From assembly GCF_000003605.2 (NCBI RefSeq), contig NW_003154742.1, positions 77,831-104,022 of the forward strand: a DNA stretch of 26,192 nt, read 5' to 3'. Below, piece after piece: positions 1 through 12,328 of this stretch. Every line of letters begins with the position of its first letter. The stretch's first letter is position 1. This DNA comes from Saccoglossus kowalevskii (Eukaryota > Hemichordata > Enteropneusta > Harrimaniidae). A program made the position numbers and the translations under genes. The notes below the pieces were generated by a model that saw nothing but the letters and a program-made list of their open reading frames with translations, made no database searches and was not told where the DNA came from.

Positions 1-1811
<1,811 letters not shown>

Positions 1812-3490
1812 TGTAACTGATATCTGTTTTTTTTCTTCTTTGTAAATAACAAAAGAAGACTTTTAGTCTTCAAGGGTAACTGTCTGGATTTGCATTGATG
1901 GATTATAAAGTCGATATCGATTAATATGGCCTGTGTAACAAAGTATCCAGTTAGGTCATACACTATGGTCAACTGTAGCACATAAATATACTTGGAGAGA
2001 TTCTACGCGAGACAATGTAAACAAAAACATTTGCCAATTTTAGCTCGTCCTGTCATATTCTACCCAAACTTCAGAATTGGTATCGCCCGATGGGAACATA
2101 TTTGTATAAACGGAAAAAGTAAATTAGGTTCTTGACACTTGCTGTGAAAATAGCTGTCCCGCCAATTGGTTTTATCATCATAAACAGATGCTTACACTGC
2201 TCTAGAAAATAAAAGTAACGTGACGCTACCACAGCAAAAGTTCTTCGCGTTGGAATCCAATATAGTAATGCAGCCGCGCTGTGAGTCGTGTGTTATCCGA
2301 TTTCAGCGATTAAGGGTTCACTTTGCTACAATGGACTAAATATATTTATTTGTTAGTTCTTATATTCTTTCCTCATAATTTATCATTATTTGACAATGTT
2401 TACATTATTGCTTTATTGCGTATTATGTCCTTATCACGTAGTTATTTGGCATTCTTTATTATTATTTAAACTTTATTTTTTAGATTATTTCAACAACATT
2501 CTATCATTATTATGCCGAGTTTACTGTATTTAACGATTGTTACGTCATTATGTGACAATTAGAACTCAGTCAACATGTCAATGTCATTAATTTGCAATTA
2601 TTTGGACACAATTTCATAATTTCTCTTTTATCTTATTATTTATGATATAATAACGTACAAGTTAATGAAATAATAATATAAAAAATGCTAAATAATTAAG
2701 GATAATAAGGATATAACGATTTGTTCATGACTAATAATGTTAAACGATTTCCCAAGTAATGATAATATAATGTCGCAATATGATCAAAGAGCAACATATC
2801 AAAATAATAATGAAAGAAAAACAGTGACACTGTATAATGCACTTGAGCAAATATTGCTAAAATTAGAACAAGTCTCACCCCATTTATTTTACAACACTGT
2901 GTCGGATTCTAATGAGTCAGACTCGGGCGCTCGGCGAATCCCGTGTATGAACACACTGAATACCTTTGAAGGCAGTAAAACAGACAAAGAAGGGGGAGAT
3001 ACTGGAAATCGAGTCCATCTGATTACAAAATACATTTATTTCATTATCTGATCTGAATCTGATCAGATTGAATATGTCCGATATTTGAATAATCTGTTCA
3101 AACATCACATTTTGCAGTTTATGCGGACAACGACTCTTTCGATACCTTCCAATCACCAGACAATACCTAATTTTAAAGCTTGGTAACGTCTCAGTTTGTA
3201 CTCGTTGATCTGCGCAATAGTTAAAGTACGAATTGTGTGTATTATGTGTATCAATTGTTCCCATCCCAGAATAGTACCCCATCGTAGCATGTTTAATTTC
3301 ATCACATTTCGTGCAAATGATAGGTATTAATATTGCCTGAATACAAAGATCATTTTAACATTGAGTAACAGTGACATTGTTGATAAATGCGATGCGAAAC
3401 TATGCACACTAACCAACACACGGAGAAGTAGTATTCCCCTCGAAAGAACAAGTTAAAAAAACAAATATAAAAAAGTCAATGCAGCTGTAT
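1812..3490. other. Intergenic spacer between the GH9 start and the copy A 3' end
   Basis: No exon with conserved protein content was found. The part next to 1812 should hold the GH9 promoter and 5' UTR; no TATA box could be assigned with confidence. From about 2340 to 2830 the DNA is very AT-rich, with many ATTAT words on the plus strand changing to AATAA words after about 2650. A 14-bp palindrome (AATCTGATCAGATT) lies at 3056-3069. The 104-codon frame at 2737-3051 (+) and the 121-codon frame at 2917-3282 (-) overlap in antisense, match no family I know, and are probably chance. Confidence 0.5.
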
Positions 3491-3495
3491 ATCAC

Positions 3496-3501
3496 TTTAT
3501 T
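3496..3501 (-). terminator. Candidate polyadenylation signal AATAAA for copy A
   Basis: This is the first canonical AATAAA (minus strand) after the copy A stop codon, about 500 nt downstream. A variant ATTAAA lies nearer at 3711-3716, so the true 3' end is uncertain. Confidence 0.4.
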
Positions 3502-3975
3502 GCGCATTATAGTTTAAATTAATGTCTAATTACACCAATTACAATTACACATAAACACAATTCGACAAACATTATGATTGGCCGTGAATGATATTGACAT
3601 ATGTAGGCACAATGACAAACACATGTATGATACAATACTAAATAATCATGAATAGGTATATACAATTATAAAAAATAATATATTTAACAAATACTTATAA
3701 ATTGTATAAGTTTAATTTGAGGTGTAATCAAGGTTTTATCCGAATATATATTTAAAAAAAATCATGATTGTAATAAAACACCTGCTTCTGCTACAACTTA
3801 TAAAATTCATTTCAAAATTTTCTGTTTAAGTACAAGTATTTAAAACGACGGATAGAAAGACTGCCACATAAATAACAAATACATATAGCACAATTAATAT
3901 ATGACAAACATTTGAAAATCGGGAATCTTAATTGCTAAGACGTGTAACCTAATAGGAATACAACTTCATCTCCGG

Positions 3976-3996
3976 CGTCGTCGTCGTCGTCGTCGT
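3976..3996. repeat. (CGT)7 trinucleotide repeat in copy A 3' UTR
   Basis: Seven uninterrupted CGT units (ACG on the sense strand) begin about 6 nt after the copy A stop codon. They should be transcribed in the 3' UTR. Copy B has no equivalent. Confidence 0.85.
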
Positions 3997-4001
3997 TGAA
4001 A

Positions 4002-7000
4002 CTACTCTCGTTTACATTTTCGTAGGAGTATCTTTTCCAGCCTCATCATGGGAGCTTCTGCCATCAGAGATACAACAAATGATGCACAGTAAGACAGCAC
4101 CAAACCCGCAATATACATGTAGATCTGGTAAGAAAATAACGTATCATCAGTATAAACAACATATGACGTTATACTGTCCTCTGTCATCTCGTGAAGCAGT
4201 TACGCGGTAGTGAGTTGTTACCCAACACCGTCCAGGGGCGTACGTTTATTCCTTACCTCATTAAAGTCTGTTAAGTGTATCAGCCTATCTCTATACATCA
4301 TGTAAACCAATATCACCATGATGTGTATGAGATATGCAGTGTACGTCAACCTGCTTATCGGTATCCACGCTTTCCACGACAGTATGGCGTTTATCGGACC
4401 TGTTGAAGATATGTTATTGTAAATCTCGGTTCAACCTCAGACTAGTAATACAAACTTTATACAAATAAATTGCGACTATCATACCTCCATATCCCGTGAG
4501 ACAGGCGAAAGTCAACCAACCGATGGCAACTCCCCAGGCTATTCGGCACACTGTCATATAGAATACATCAACAGGTCTGGATAACACAGTGCCGTGGAAT
4601 GTACTGTATAAGCCATAGAGAACAGCTAAGGCGATAATCCACGCTGCTGCCCAGCATACCACATTTACAATCTATATTTACAATTAATATATATTTCTAT
4701 GAAATATGCTTAAATATATGTACATATAAAATTAAATTAACTAATTTGGATATCGTGTGGCGAAATGTGACGTAATGTAATTCACTGGCCCTACTTCTGA
4801 ATAACGCCGCAAGGTGATTATTGATTATAAGTATGAAAATGAGATCGTCCAGGGTCAACGACCTGTCACACTTCCGTCGAACAATCACAATAACAGTCAC
4901 ATGCTCACCCTGGGAATCTTTACTCTGCAGGACGTTTTAACCAATGCATAACCTACTATCATGCCGATTAGATATGTACAAATACGGGTCCACGGTTTGG
5001 TATAGTAGTATGGCGAGCTTATAAAATACCTCTCAGGATCGCTAACCCTATAAAAAATAAGGAAACAATAGTAGCCATCTGGAATTTGATGAAGGACATT
5101 GTCAATTACAACAAAAACAGCACAATTATAAATGCTGACGATTAGCACACACGTATATACTTAGCTCACAATTCACATATAACGTAACAATACCAGCTCT
5201 AGGGCATATTCTATTTGAAAAGAGGGGCATACATTACATTTCCTAGAGCGACATTCGAGCCGTTTTTGTTGTTCGGCCTCGACATTTTGTTACGGAGTGG
5301 CACTTCATATTCCTCGTCGTACTCGGACTTTATCCAATACATAACAAGACATACTGATTTGTATATACATTGCTACCAGTATAAAACTAGCGTAAACATG
5401 GTAGCTATTAACATGCAATACTTACGTCAACGCCATGGATGATGTAAGATTGTGATGGACAGCTAAACCTGCTCTGGTACCAATGCACATGGTCATTAAC
5501 AATGCTATACTTGCAATACCAATTTTTGGCCATCTGAAAAAAAAATGTTGCTAGACCGAGTTAAGTAGAATAAAAAAATCCCTGTTATGAACATTCGCTC
5601 ATCAAATCATTTTTAGCCATGTGACCAATTGTTGAGACGATTAGAATGCCTCTGTAAATTCGCACTTGTCTTTTTCTGCGTATACAGGTCAGTGCACCCA
5701 TAGTTTATACAAAAGATTATATACATGCCACTTTTTATAAAGAATATTCTTGTAAACGCCACACTTTATACAAAGGAAACTTGTAAACGCCACACTTTAT
5801 ACAAAGGAAACTTGTAAACGCCACACTTTATACAAAGGAAACTTGTAAACACCACACTTTATACAAAAGAAACTTGTAAACGCCATACTTTAAACAAATG
5901 GAATCTTGTAAACGCCATACTTTAAACAAATGGAATCTTGTAAACGCCACTTTTTTAACAAAGGAATCTTGTAAACGCCATACTTTACAGAAAATGATCT
6001 TGTAAACACCATGCTTTAAACAAATGGAATCTTGTAAATGCCACTCTTTTAACAAAGGAATCTTGTAAACGCTATACTTTACACAAAGGAATCTTGTAAA
6101 CACCATATTTTAAACAAATGAAATCTTGTAAACGCCACTCTTTTAACAAAGGAATATTGTAAACGCTATACTTTACACAAAAGCATATTGTGAACACCAT
6201 ACTTTACATAAAGAAATCTTGTAAAACCATACTAAATGAAATCTTTTAAACGCCATACAGTAATCACACAGTAATCCTATAAACGGCATTATTCACACAA
6301 ATATACGTAAGTGCCACACATCACACAATGAAATTTTGTGAATTTGTTCATATACCTCAAATAAGGTAATTTCCCTTGATTATGTTGATTGTAAAACCTT
6401 GTTCAGTACCATTTAGTGTCAGTGATCATGAAATGCGAGAGACTTTCTTTCTGTTCTATTGAAAATTGCAAGTCAACGAAAATGGCCAATGTTTAAACGC
6501 CTTGCATTTCGAGAAGACTCTCTTGTACTTAGTAATTTGTTATGCCCACAACACCGGCAATGACATCTTGAGACAGATAATTACTATTTTGAGACTATTG
6601 CTCTACAACATATGTCAACATCAAGGTATACGATTGGATTATAGAACTGTGCCAACATAGATTACAATCTAGATGGTAGAACACATATCCTGATTTCTTT
6701 TTTTTTGCAATTTGTCCGCCTTTCATATCCCTGCTTCTCCAAAGCCTTTGATTTACCACACATAGGTTTAGACTTGCAAATCTGGAATTTGGGGTGATAC
6801 ATACCTATAGAGTAAAACTATGATAAATGGACTGATGACGTGGAATTGCATATCATTAGCCAGGTACCAAGCGACTCCGTAACACTGTGAATACAAAAAC
6901 AGTCGTGTTATGTTATAACAGTTATGCAGGACTGGTCGGCTGCTGCAGCTGGTCAAAACTTCCGGCTGGTTATGATTATGGTTTGGACAAACGTGTCGAT

Positions 7001-8523
7001 TGTGTTTAGATACAGGACACAGTCGACGTAAATATACCATGACCTTTGAACTTTCATGTTCTACTGTACAAAAGTTGTCCGATGAAAATGTTTGTTCGAT
7101 GAATTACCTACCTGGTCAGCAAGAGCAGCAGGCCATGGTACAATGTTGTTTATATACAGCAAATTAGTCCACCAATACTGCTCACAAGGATTTTGTAAAC
7201 TAGTGCGATAACCTTCGGCCATGGGGCCATCACCCAGATATACAAATAGATAAGTGTTGAAGAAAACTACGAACATGTAGAGAGGAGTCAGTCTGTAATT
7301 AAGCAAACGTTACAAATATATGCAGATACACTTCAAAAGACTTCGCAAAACAAGTGTAAGAAAGATTCCTGCAGTCCTTGACTTATTCATACTTTCTTGA
7401 ATCTGATAAACTGCATTTCTAATAGAACACAAAGCGGAAGGGTCGTCACCTGCGCACGCGCGAGAATTGAGTCCCAAGCGATGATAACAACACACACTAA
7501 GAACGCAAAGGCCCATGGGTTGACGCGTGTTTGTAAACAATGACACGCTATGGCCATCTGACGTATGCGCAGGCGAAGACTCCCTGCTTTAAATTATAAT
7601 AAATAAATTGCATTGGTTGTATGCTGGATTATTTAAATAATTTACTTACTAACTTACTTACTAACTAATTCATGTATATGTATACTTACCTCCAAAATCT
7701 ATGAAAGTAAAAGAGAAACCAGTTGATTTTACGACCTTCTTTTAGCTCACGTAAAGTGAGATACGTCACAAGTAGACCACTGCGTGAGCAAACAAACACA
7801 TTGAACGAGTTGAGTTATTGACAGGTTGAGTCATCCCCACACACGGAGAAGAACAACTTTGCCAACCAAAGTCGGCTATATCGAATGTACGAAACCCGGG
7901 TACTAGATTTCGGACGTTGAGATTAAAAGTGAGTGTAATACGTGCCGTGTATGATGGCGATTAAACGTACCTTAAGAAGAAAAATGTATCCACGGAGAAT
8001 GTGGCATTACTGATAGCTTGAAAAGTAAACCTCTTCATAATGTCCCCTATCACGGCACTATTGTCTGTAATCAATACGTATATGGCAGAAACAATAAAGT
8101 GTTACAACATGGCATTTGAGTACCTGCGATATAACAACAGACAAGGGCATATTTTGTATATTCTATGTATTGAACACTCTGGCGTGCGGAAACTGTAGTA
8201 AATATCGACAAAAACTTAGGTATAACGAATCATAATATAGGGTCTGTTCAATTCCTTGGTAGAATTGAATGAGTGAACGCATATCTAATGTTTTTTTTAT
8301 GTTCATCTTCCCTCAATTTGCTGTATATATACTACAAATGTACGTACCCGCCATATTGACTGGAGTGCTATAACTATGACCTAATATAACCCACCACATA
8401 CTAAGCACGCGTATACCGTGGACCGCGGCCAAAGTACCTGACGCATGCGTGGTGTCTAATATCTTCCGCCCATTCTCCAATACAGAAAACGCAAGAATAC
8501 ACTGGCCAGGAATACCTGTAATG

Positions 8524-8620
<97 letters not shown>

Positions 8621-10890
8621 ATTAGGTATTTCGGTGAACATGAATAGATATACACAAGTAGATGCAACTAAGTATTTCCTACGACTAGTACTACTAGGAT
8701 GAAATGGTCTATGGCAAGTAAATGTGTGAGACGAAGGCGAACACATTATAACGCCGAGACCTTTCTCTGAATCTAATACGATGCTGTGGAGAATTCATTT
8801 TTGAATCACCACCATCAAAATTACTCAAAATTAATTAAATTTAGGCCTTTTTGTTGAAATGAATTTTCTTTCGAATAGATGTTTGCATTGTCGTGTGATA
8901 ATGTGACTATGACTATGGCTCCACAACAATTCTGATAGAAGTGATTTATAATATTTCTCGCGGATCTAGAAAGAATACCAACATACCTGGCTGGTATGCA
9001 AATTTCTTGACATTGTTGTCTGAGGTCGAATTTAACAGAGATTCCACCTCTTCCGGATCACCACCGAACCCTGACTGGACGTTTACCGGTACATCAAATT
9101 TGCTTGGAGCTCGATTCTTATTGATTTGCGTAACGACGAAGTCGTATACTGTTCCAATAATCATAAAGGTCAGTAGCACCCCGATAACGACTCTACGGGT
9201 AAGAATGAAATGCGACAATAGTAAATAATTGTCGGTATCCTTTAAAAAGGTAGAAACAGCATATTTTTTTACGGTTTACACAGCCACTTACAACATTACT
9301 ATAGAACCCGTAGATAAGGAGTGCTCCTCCGTACAAAATAAACCGGATGGCTGTAGTTTCGGAATGGGGACCAATTTCGTACCTAGAAGCAAGCACACCA
9401 ATACCACACACGGTAGTTACAGATAGACGAACAATAAAATACAATGACTTGTCAATTTAGATTGGTAGTGATGATTCAAGTACCTGTTTTCAATATCATG
9501 AGTACGTCCTTCGTGCTACAGGTATCTGGAAAGCACAAACCGATGCTTATAGCCCCCAATTTCTGCGAAAATACGCATACGAACAATGTGTGAAATAAGT
9601 TAATACAGTACGTCGCAAATTTCTAACTATGCGGCAGTCGTGGAAAAATACGATGCCATCATCCCGGAGGTGCACACCAAACGTGTAGCAATCTCATTTA
9701 CATTGTTATTTTAACGGGTCACTGTCGTCGCATCGCGCCGGGTGCTACATGGGTCCCATGCGATACACTGCATTTTGTTGCATACTGTTTCAACATGATG
9801 GGCACTGCGTAAATGTCACCTGATACATACTGTGTTTAATACTTACTGAAACAGGAAATGAAGCCAAGCAGTATTTGCCATTAAATGTTGACTCAGCTGT
9901 CTGTACGTCTTTCACCTTGCGACACTCCTCTGGCGCCCCGATCCACAGAATATTCCCTTCCAAGACACCTGGCGGAAGTTTGCCGTTCGAGTCAAACACT
10001 GAAATAAATGCGAGAGTCGGAGTTGAACCTAATGTTGGTCGCTTTCGGGAAATACAACACGAATTGTAACACAATTATATGTGCAGTGTATGTTGTGCCA
10101 TTTGGATAAAACACAGCCATTAGCGTGACGGGAAAATGCAATAGCACTTAACCATGGAGCTAAAATTATTTTAGCTCCATGACTTAACTAACTGTTCCAG
10201 AACCAAAGTTAACGTAGCGTGAATAGTTATGCTGAGCTTGTACGTACGACAGTTATGACAAACACCACCAACGGCTATATATTAAAACCTCTCATTTTCA
10301 TAGCAACTTGGGATAGCAGGGGCTTAGATTCTTCAACCCGGGATTTGACCTTCACTCGATTACGGAGTGAATGTGTCACAATATTAAACTTCTGTACACA
10401 ATGAATAATTATATGACACTTTACGAAATATACTGTGTACTGCTATATATAGTGTGTACTTCTAAGGCTAACTGCGCATGCGCTTGGTTTAAGTTCAGCG
10501 AGTGGTGACAGAAACATGTCACTGTCGACTCCCGTATTGTAACTTTGCAAACTCACTTTTAATCGCGTAACTTGATCCACTTACGATATCTTCGACATAC
10601 TGAATTGTGTCGTTTACACATCGGATACTGACGTCTGAGGGGTTTAACGGAATTATGGGGATGTCCTTGTCAGGTTCTGCCAAGGTCATTTTCCCGAGAT
10701 TTTGCAGAGCAGCTTTGTGAATGGCGTTTTGCAGGAATTCCTGATTCGTTTGACCGATGATTCGCAATTGATCGCCCGATACCCACATTTCGGTCCACTT
10801 TCCCGGTTGCTGGCCCGGCATTAAAACTTGCGCGTTGACCTCGACTGGCAAACAGCAACAAAGCGTCGCGGCTATAACCGTTACTGCCAT
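4002..10890 (-). CDS. nrf-6-like: NRF-6-like multi-pass acyltransferase (acyltransferase-3 family), tandem copy A, 15 exons, 724 aa
   Basis: Exons: 10890-10557, 9998-9847, 9562-9484, 9382-9292, 9192-8987, 8515-8348, 8064-7971, 7779-7690, 7292-7112, 6884-6805, 5533-5426, 5047-4909, 4671-4485, 4399-4257, 4124-4002. All junctions are GT/AG and the sum is 725 codons with the stop. Domains in order: signal peptide ([20 protein letters not shown]); NRF domain at about residues 90-215 with six Cys (RCVNDT, EECRK, KYCLA, LCFPDTC, LFCTEE); TM1 ([17 protein letters not shown]); linker with EEVESLL; acyltransferase-3 domain at about 320-715, including [101 protein letters not shown] and [15 protein letters not shown]. 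Family members act in endomembranes; C. elegans nrf-6 affects fluoxetine response and yolk/lipid uptake. The acyl acceptor is unknown. The start was chosen by homology to copy B. Upstream in-frame ATGs at 10938 and 11052 would add up to 54 residues. Oddity: IHIMV where copy B has IHPMV. Confidence 0.93.
5738..6260. repeat. Minisatellite, ~31-32 bp unit, about 17 copies, in copy A intron 10
   Basis: The unit on the plus strand begins CTTGTAAACGCCATACTTTA followed by about 11-12 more bases. The word GTAAACGCC recurs at 31-bp spacing from 5757 and at 31-32 bp after 5881. Early units (ACTTTATACAAAGGAAA) form a homogeneous block, middle units carry AAACAAATGG, and copies decay to about 6340. The repeat explains the Lys/Cys/Val-rich spurious minus-strand frame at 5828-6106. 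Copy B has no counterpart. Confidence 0.95.
7431..7588. mobile_element. ~157-bp non-autonomous TIR element, copy 1 (copy A intron 8)
   Basis: It lies between copy A exons 9 and 8. It matches the reverse complement of 11693-11849 over its whole length: shared words include GGTCGTCACCTGCGCA, GCGATGATAACAACACAC, AACGCAAAGGC and ACACGCTATGGCCATCTGAC. Its ends are inverted repeats of the AAAGCGG...GGTCGTCACCTGCGCA type, more decayed at the right end (TGCGCAGGCGAAGACTCCC). A TTAA abuts the right end (7589-7592) but not the left (ACAC). It is too short to encode a transposase. Confidence 0.8.
8526..8616. repeat. (TA)~45 microsatellite beside the copy A exon 6 acceptor
   Basis: About 91 bp of uninterrupted AT/TA. 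On the transcribed (minus) strand it ends 9 nt before the AG of the exon 6 acceptor (exon begins 8515), so it occupies the normal place of the branch point and pyrimidine tract. It accounts for the Ile/Tyr-repeat spurious frames at 8401-8746. Confidence 0.97.
8987..9192 (-). other. Copy A exon 5: TM1 and cytosolic linker with an acidic dileucine motif
   Basis: This exon encodes [17 protein letters not shown] (TM1) and then a polar linker with EEVESLL, which fits the [DE]xxxL[LI] endolysosomal sorting signal. The NRF domain precedes TM1 and follows a signal peptide, so the linker should face the cytosol, where adaptor proteins could read the motif. It is 206 nt against 299 nt in copy B. Confidence 0.55.
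9748..9760. repeat. 13-bp palindrome CATGGGTCCCATG in copy A intron 2
   Basis: A perfect 6+1+6 palindrome with CATGG/CCATG ends like the longer hairpins in this window. It has no flanking direct repeats and no A/T core, so its relation to them is unproven. Confidence 0.4.
10146..10188. mobile_element. Hairpin H1: 29-bp perfect palindrome with 7-bp direct repeats (copy A intron 1)
   Basis: The core 10153-10181 has 14-nt arms (left arm CATGGAGCTAAAAT) around a single T. The direct repeat ACTTAAC lies immediately on both sides (10146-10152 and 10182-10188). It is a candidate minimal mobile palindrome, related in sequence and layout to 11307-11333 and 16726-16755. Confidence 0.7.
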
Positions 10891-11692
10891 GAAATCGAGT
10901 CCGCTTCGACGACGATACTCCGATTTTGTATACATCATGTTTGCCGTCAACAGTGCCGTGACGCCGTCGAATGATCTATTCCCCACACTAAGCAGCGTAC
11001 GCCGATCGAAGCACAGCTTTTGTACCAGTGTGAACTTTCCCACGTGACTCATTCTCACATGACCACTTCACCTCCCCAAACTTCATGTGCTAGGGAGTCT
11101 GACTGACGGTTCATTTGAAATCAAAAAGGTCGACCGTAGAAGAACGATTCAGGTGAGCGCCGACTGCGTCGAAACATTTGGGCTCATATAAGGTATTAAT
11201 ATGCCAACTTTTAGATACGGCTGTTGACTCAGGATGATGTCATTGGACTAGCAAACTGTAGTATGTGTAATATCTTGAATCGGACGGAGTTCAACCTCGG
11301 TTCAACCATGAAACTATAAATCATAGTTCCATGGTTCAACATCACTATCAGGGACTGTGGTACAAAGAATCTACATATATGGACTTATTTACTCAGTTAG
11401 TGTTTAAAAACAAATACCTGACACGGGGCTGGGCAGGTATACCAGTCTCTAGCATTTCAATTTTGTTCTAAGGTTCGATTAATAAACAGTGGAAATCGAA
11501 CTAGAACAACCGACACAGACCACATTCCAAATAATAATCTGTGAAGGTTAACGAATATCAGTTCGGCATCACAATAGTTGTCTTTTAATACTAATGAATA
11601 TGAAAATGACGTGTAAGACCATGAAGCTTTGTCGGAAGAAACTGTCGCAAAGGTGTCCAGTGCTTCAATGATTCTTTGCGAAAGTTAATTAA
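10891..11692. promoter_or_regulatory. Upstream region of copy A, with an overlapping E-box and AP-1 site
   Basis: CACGTG lies at 11041-11046 (minus strand GTCACGTGGG) and overlaps TGACTCA at 11045-11051, about 150 bp before the chosen start. Copy B also has CACGTG and TGACTCA upstream. If translation began at the ATG at 11052, both motifs would be coding. No TATA box was assigned. The rest of the stretch holds hairpin H3 (11307-11333) and otherwise unremarkable AT-rich DNA. Confidence 0.4.
11300..11340. mobile_element. Hairpin H3: 27-bp palindrome with 7-bp direct repeats, upstream of copy A
   Basis: The core 11307-11333 has 11-nt arms (CATGAAACTAT / ATAGTTCCATG, one mismatch) and a 5-nt loop. 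GTTCAAC flanks it at 11300-11306 and 11334-11340. A third GTTCAAC at 11289-11295 makes the duplication claim weaker here than for the other two hairpins. Confidence 0.55.
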
Positions 11693-11849
11693 AACGGGGG
11701 GGGGGGTCGTCATCTGCGCATGCGTCAGATGGCTATAGCGTGTCGTTGTTTACAAGCGTCTACCCATTAGCCTTTGCGTTTTTAGCGTGTGTTGTTATCA
11801 TCGCTCAAGACTCAATTCCCATGCGTGCGCAGGTGACGACCATCCCGCT
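11693..11849. mobile_element. ~157-bp non-autonomous TIR element, copy 2
   Basis: It matches the element at 7431-7588 in the opposite orientation. TTAA flanks both ends (11689-11692, 11850-11853). The terminal inverted repeats read AACGGG...GGTCGTCATCTGCGCA on the left and, reverse-complemented, AGCGGGATGGTCGTCACC on the right. A run of G at the left end (from 11696) has expanded. The flanking TTAA suggests a TTAA-targeting DNA transposon as the source of mobility, but TTAA is common in AT-rich DNA. Confidence 0.75.
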
Positions 11850-11853
11850 TTAA

Positions 11854-12328
11854 AGACAATGTCCAGCATTATAATACCATGAACAGACAAACAAGTCATT
11901 CGCTTCCAAGGCAGCCACCAGCTACACACATGGAGTTCCATACACCCCCAATAAATTACTGAACAAACCAAAACCGTTCTTTACACATACATTAGTGGGA
12001 GAATACGGTTCACAGATATTCCACATCAACAAAATATTCGCATTATACGTCAGCCACCAGCTACACACATGGAGCTCCCTACACCCCAATAAATTACTGA
12101 ACCAACCAAAACCGTTCTTTACACATACATTAGTGGGAGAATACGGTTCACAGATATTCCACATCAAAAACAATATTCGCATTATACGTTTATAATAGAG
12201 AAGTAGCAGAATATAAATGGGTAGTCACTGTTCATTTGCGCACGAACTCCAAAAAGTGCATTGATCGGAGGTTCAGTAGTGAATGACTTCTTTGTTTGTT
12301 CATAGTATTATAATGCTGGACTTTGCTG
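11854..12328. mobile_element. 475-bp TIR element with internal 139-bp tandem duplication
   Basis: The left end and the reverse complement of the right end share GTCCAGCATTATAATAC and go on to match over about 40 bp (ATGAACA, ACAAA, AAGTCATTC) with few mismatches. TTAA borders it at 11850-11853 and 12329-12332. The left TTAA is shared with the neighbouring element at 11693-11849. The interior is mostly the two-copy repeat 11912-12189. No transposase is encoded. The Cys/Asn-rich minus-strand frame at 11922-12182 is a product of the internal repeat. Confidence 0.75.
11912..12189. repeat. Two-copy tandem repeat, 139-bp unit
   Basis: Unit 1 is 11912-12050 and unit 2 is 12051-12189, both starting CAGCCACCAGCTACACACAT. 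The copies differ by a few substitutions and a one-base C-run indel. The repeat lies wholly inside the TIR element at 11854-12328. Confidence 0.92.

Noticed and set aside
1846-1875. Hairpin GAAGACT TTT AGTCTTC upstream of GH9 as a hairpin-family member
   Set aside because: Unrelated ends and arms, and no 7-bp flanking duplication.
2737-3051. 104-codon plus-strand frame near the GH9 upstream region
   Set aside because: No recognisable motif, starts in AT-rich low-complexity DNA, and overlaps an equally long antisense frame (2917-3282).
5828-6106. 92-codon minus-strand frame with repeated VFTRF / VYKI words
   Set aside because: Produced by the ~31-bp minisatellite inside copy A intron 10; shifts in unit length and the lack of flanking coding signal argue against a protein.
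8247-8270. Hairpin TTCAATTC ... GAATTGAA in copy A intron 6
   Set aside because: Arms of only 8 bp, different ends and no flanking repeat; ordinary for AT-rich intron DNA.
8401-8746. Two minus-strand frames with long Tyr-Ile runs
   Set aside because: They are read through the (TA)n tract; one also overlaps true exon 6 in the wrong frame.
9748-9760. CATGGGTCCCATG as a fourth member of the hairpin family
   Set aside because: Perfect palindrome with similar ends, but no flanking direct repeat and no A/T core; short enough to be chance.
11922-12182. 86-codon frame with a repeated NICEPYSPTNVCVKNGFG segment
   Set aside because: The duplication comes from the 139-bp DNA repeat inside a non-coding TIR element; no family match and no conserved start.
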